Origin: CAYNJF01 sp964351745
GTDB taxonomy: Bacteria; Pseudomonadota; Gammaproteobacteria; Berkiellales; Berkiellaceae
NCBI GenBank assembly: GCA_964351745.1
Contig: CAYGPI010000104.1
Location: 1 to 7,875, forward strand
Direction of reading: 5' to 3'
Length of the DNA stretch: 7,875 nucleotides
This document shows, one piece after another, positions 5,900 through 7,875 of the stretch. The notes beneath the pieces are model-generated. The model ran no database searches. It saw only the letters and a program-made list of their open reading frames with translations, and was not told where the DNA came from. The number at the start of each line of letters is the position of its first letter. The first letter of the stretch is position 1. A program made the position numbers and the translations under genes.

Positions 5900-7657
5900 A
5901 TGCTCATTAGTCGACCACAAACCATAGCTTCCGATAAACTTATGCTTCCAAAGCATCAAGCCCTTGCACAAGCATGGGATGCTAATAAGCAACAAACTTG
6001 GGGAGAACTAACCGGTCTTGCTATATTAATGACCAGCGATATGATTAAGAATAATCAATTTGAATCCATCATGGAATTGTATAAACATATGGCTGGCATG
6101 CGAGTGTTGATTGGTGCCACCCTTGGCCATCCGCCTGAAGTTGGCAAAATTGGACGAGGTATGGCCAGAACGCCTATCGAAAACCATCCTGACAGCGGCT
6201 ATAAAGATCTCCATGCTGAGTTTAAATCATGGATTGAGTTACTAAGAGGCAATCCAACAAAGGATAATGTTACAGTAAGCGATGGAAGAGTGACTTTAAC
6301 TGGCCATGCTCATACATCAACTAAGGATGATTCATTACCTTACACACGCTCTTCTATTGAGGGAGATGAAAAATTTTATATCTTCCACAGTCAAGACCAA
6401 AACGTCTTAATAAAACTCGCCAACGATGCATTCTTGCGACTTAACGAGGATCCAACCATTTCCAATCGGGAAAAGCAGAAACTCATTGAAGCTATTTATT
6501 TTTATTTGGCTGATGCGATGCCTTGCGCAAGAGGGGCTGGCTCTATTGCTCAAATGTTATTTTATGCCTTAGAAGATGCTCATATTGGTCAGATGCGATA
6601 TTTGGGAAAAATGGGCAGCCAGTTTGGCCATGAGCAAGGCGTGACACCTGATATCGCCGCTATGCTCTCTCCTGCTCTTGAAGATTTTCAAAGTTACTTG
6701 AATGAGCATGTGATAGATCCAGGCATTAAAGTCATCAAGCAAGACTTTGTCGCTACTCCGGAAGCGCTCTCCCTCGATGAACTCTTAGAGCATGTTAATC
6801 GCACGGCAAAGCTCTTGAGCGAATATGCTGCAACCTTACAGTACAATGCTGTTGGAAATGTTCAAAGGGCAGCCATCGAGCCTATGAGCCGTGCCTTTGC
6901 TTTTTTGAAAGCACTGATAGAGAAGTCCTCTGAAAATCCCAGCCAAGTGGCCATGCTTCAACTTTATCTAATAAAACTTAAACAACAACTCGCCAATAAT
7001 CAAGCCTGCTATCCGCAGCTCTATCAACTTATTGAAGATAAGAAGCATTGGCCTGCTCCTGAGCCAAAGGCCTTTGAAAGCATGCCTGATGGCGATAGAA
7101 ATGAAGCCCTTGACAAGGTTCGCTCTGTTGTCGGTCGAATCCATGATTATTGCTCAGCTGTTGGATATTTATATGGTTGGAATAGCAATACTCACCATGT
7201 CGCAACTCACTACACAGCAAAAAAAATCTCGAGCGTTGCATATGCCTTTAAAAGTGAGAATGAATTTGGTACCCATGATTTAAATCAGTGTTTCTCTATT
7301 TTTGAACAATTGATTGCTGACCAACCGCCGTTTGGAAGGGGGGTCAATGAAGTGATAGATATTTTACTGATGATAGATGAGGATAAAAAGCAATCTATCC
7401 CTCAAGCACAAACTGAGCAAAAGATATATGAGAAACTTTGCAAGCCGCTCGATACCCCCCAAGATAAATTAAATCCATTTTACGTTAGAGATACAAAAAA
7501 CTTCATTACAAAGTTATATGAAGAATCCGAGGTAGCCAAGCAAGAGCTAAAAAGCTTGGCGCCTATTGTTGACTCCTTCCGCTTGGATAGCCCTGAAGCA
7601 CAAGCCTGCGTTAAAAATACCGAAGCGAGGCCTGCTCGAAGATTAGATAAGAAGTAA
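5900..7657 (+). CDS. Unrecognised 585-residue soluble protein
   Basis: I do not recognise the family. The protein has no signal peptide and no membrane segment and appears mostly helical, with a likely beta-rich stretch only around 123-165 (VTVSDGRVTLTGHAH, then EKFYIFHS). Striking local segments are IGATLGHPPEVGKIGRGMA at 71-89, AIYFYLADAMPCARGAGSI at 198-216, and a His/Tyr-rich stretch (NSNTHHVATHY) at 428-438. These may contain active-site residues, but I cannot assign one. The tail is basic, ending ARPARRLDKK, and EESE lies about 45 residues from the end. ATG 5900 is preferred because GGAG lies nine bases upstream. ATG 5867 in the same frame would add 11 residues with no clear binding site. 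Codon use resembles its neighbours, so recent transfer is not evident. It stands alone, follows a 230-base gap with possible regulatory repeats, and is convergent with the gene at the right edge. A secreted effector or a lineage-specific enzyme are both possible. Confidence 0.88.
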   Translation: MLISRPQTIASDKLMLPKHQALAQAWDANKQQTWGELTGLAILMTSDMIKNNQFESIMELYKHMAGMRVLIGATLGHPPEVGKIGRGMARTPIENHPDSGYKDLHAEFKSWIELLRGNPTKDNVTVSDGRVTLTGHAHTSTKDDSLPYTRSSIEGDEKFYIFHSQDQNVLIKLANDAFLRLNEDPTISNREKQKLIEAIYFYLADAMPCARGAGSIAQMLFYALEDAHIGQMRYLGKMGSQFGHEQGVTPDIAAMLSPALEDFQSYLNEHVIDPGIKVIKQDFVATPEALSLDELLEHVNRTAKLLSEYAATLQYNAVGNVQRAAIEPMSRAFAFLKALIEKSSENPSQVAMLQLYLIKLKQQLANNQACYPQLYQLIEDKKHWPAPEPKAFESMPDGDRNEALDKVRSVVGRIHDYCSAVGYLYGWNSNTHHVATHYTAKKISSVAYAFKSENEFGTHDLNQCFSIFEQLIADQPPFGRGVNEVIDILLMIDEDKKQSIPQAQTEQKIYEKLCKPLDTPQDKLNPFYVRDTKNFITKLYEESEVAKQELKSLAPIVDSFRLDSPEAQACVKNTEARPARRLDKK

Positions 7658-7679
7658 AGAAATCAAGGATTGTCAACGA

Positions 7680-7691
7680 TGATAGCTATCA
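7680..7691. repeat. Perfect 12-base palindrome TGATAGCTATCA
   Basis: This loopless dyad lies in the 42-base gap between two convergent stop codons. With no room for a loop it would extrude poorly in RNA, and it has no flanking T-run. It could be part of the transcription-end region or chance. Confidence 0.3.
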
Positions 7692-7710
7692 AAGCACTAT
7701 CATGCTTTTT
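7691..7710 (+). terminator. Weak possible terminator after the 585-residue gene
   Basis: AAAGCA (7691-7696) and TGCTTT (7703-7708) form a six-base stem with the loop CTATCA, and the run TTTTT spans 7706-7710. The stem has only two G-C pairs, so it would be weak. It overlaps the last codons of the opposite gene, whose stop lies in the loop. Confidence 0.35.
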
Positions 7711-7875
7711 GATACGCTTTTAGGATAGGGCGCCAAAAAGTGGCTATCGCCCTATTCGACCTTTGATTCGGATGGAAATATGGCTTAAAATACCCCAAAA
7801 AAGGGATGATAAATTTTCGGAAATAGCCAGGTTTCGCCCAATACAATTGATTCATTCTAAAGAATCCCTTAAGTC
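7700..7875 (-). CDS. C-terminal end of a probable PF10118-type metal-dependent hydrolase (5' end beyond window)
   Basis: The minus strand stays open from the right edge for 58 codons to a TGA at 7700-7702. The deduced tail contains KPGYFRKFIIPFLGYFKP (at about codons 14-31), then YFHPNQRSNRA and WRPILKAY. This resembles the C-terminus of the predicted metal-dependent hydrolase family PF10118, which typically ends with a kPGllR segment, a YfrPgFHPw motif, a DNR-like turn and a final Trp-Arg helix. That comparison is from memory of the family, not a search. Most of the protein, including any metal ligands, lies beyond the window, so function cannot be checked here. The gene is convergent with the 585-residue gene, with 42 bases between stops. 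The aromatic-rich, protein-like composition makes a chance open frame unlikely. Confidence 0.62.
   Translation of the reverse strand, partial: LKGFFRMNQLYWAKPGYFRKFIIPFLGYFKPYFHPNQRSNRAIATFWRPILKAYQKA

Noticed and set aside
5712..5900. A 62-codon minus-strand open frame in the gap before the 585-residue gene
   Set aside because: It has no credible ribosome binding site, resembles no protein, and overlaps the likely promoter region of the plus-strand gene.
7520..7534. EESE near the end of the 585-residue protein as an E-block secretion signal
   Set aside because: It is about 45 residues from the C-terminus, well outside the usual position of that signal, and the true tail is basic; it is kept only as weak circumstantial evidence.
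7725..7755. Strong inverted repeat ATAGGGCG ... CGCCCTAT with an inner CCA/TGG pairing
   Set aside because: It lies inside the open minus-strand frame at the right edge and has no T-run, so coding constraint explains the sequence and terminator function is unlikely.
7801..7870. Long-range inverted repeat AAGGGAT ... ATCCCTT, which looked like the edge of a structured RNA or repeat element
   Set aside because: The arms are only seven bases with a 56-base loop and both fall in the same minus-strand coding frame.

Overview
The window looks like chromosome of a moderately AT-rich gammaproteobacterium. SpeD is of the E. coli type and the HtrA protease is of the AlgW/DegS type, both gammaproteobacterial hallmarks. 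Legionellales or a relative is possible, but no rRNA or unambiguous marker settles the genus. There are no tRNA or rRNA genes, CRISPR arrays, transposases, integrases or attachment sites. Every gene looks intact except the two cut by the window edges.

Layout, left to right. On the minus strand, cut by the left edge, is speD (S-adenosylmethionine decarboxylase, spermidine synthesis). Divergent from it is a one-PDZ periplasmic serine protease of the AlgW/DegS type. Its terminator is probably shared with a convergent minus-strand gene for a small secreted cysteine-containing protein of unknown function. Divergent from that is an alpha/beta hydrolase of the hormone-sensitive-lipase type, in which the nucleophile position reads Cys and the HGGG oxyanion motif is lost. 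Next, on the plus strand, come a Bcr/CflA-type MFS efflux transporter, a DUF938 (METTL26-like) methyltransferase, and a 585-residue protein I do not recognise. The right edge holds the C-terminal end of a minus-strand gene, probably a PF10118-type metal-dependent hydrolase, which runs convergently into the 585-residue gene.

I do not see a multi-gene system. The genes look like independent housekeeping and accessory units: polyamine synthesis, envelope stress proteolysis, efflux, and small-molecule hydrolysis or methylation. Intergenic gaps are 80 to 230 bases and there are no overlapping or tightly coupled genes. The most original items are the unrecognised 585-residue protein, which is a candidate effector or lineage-specific protein on weak grounds; the hydrolase with a Cys-Asp-His arrangement; and the small secreted six-cysteine protein.
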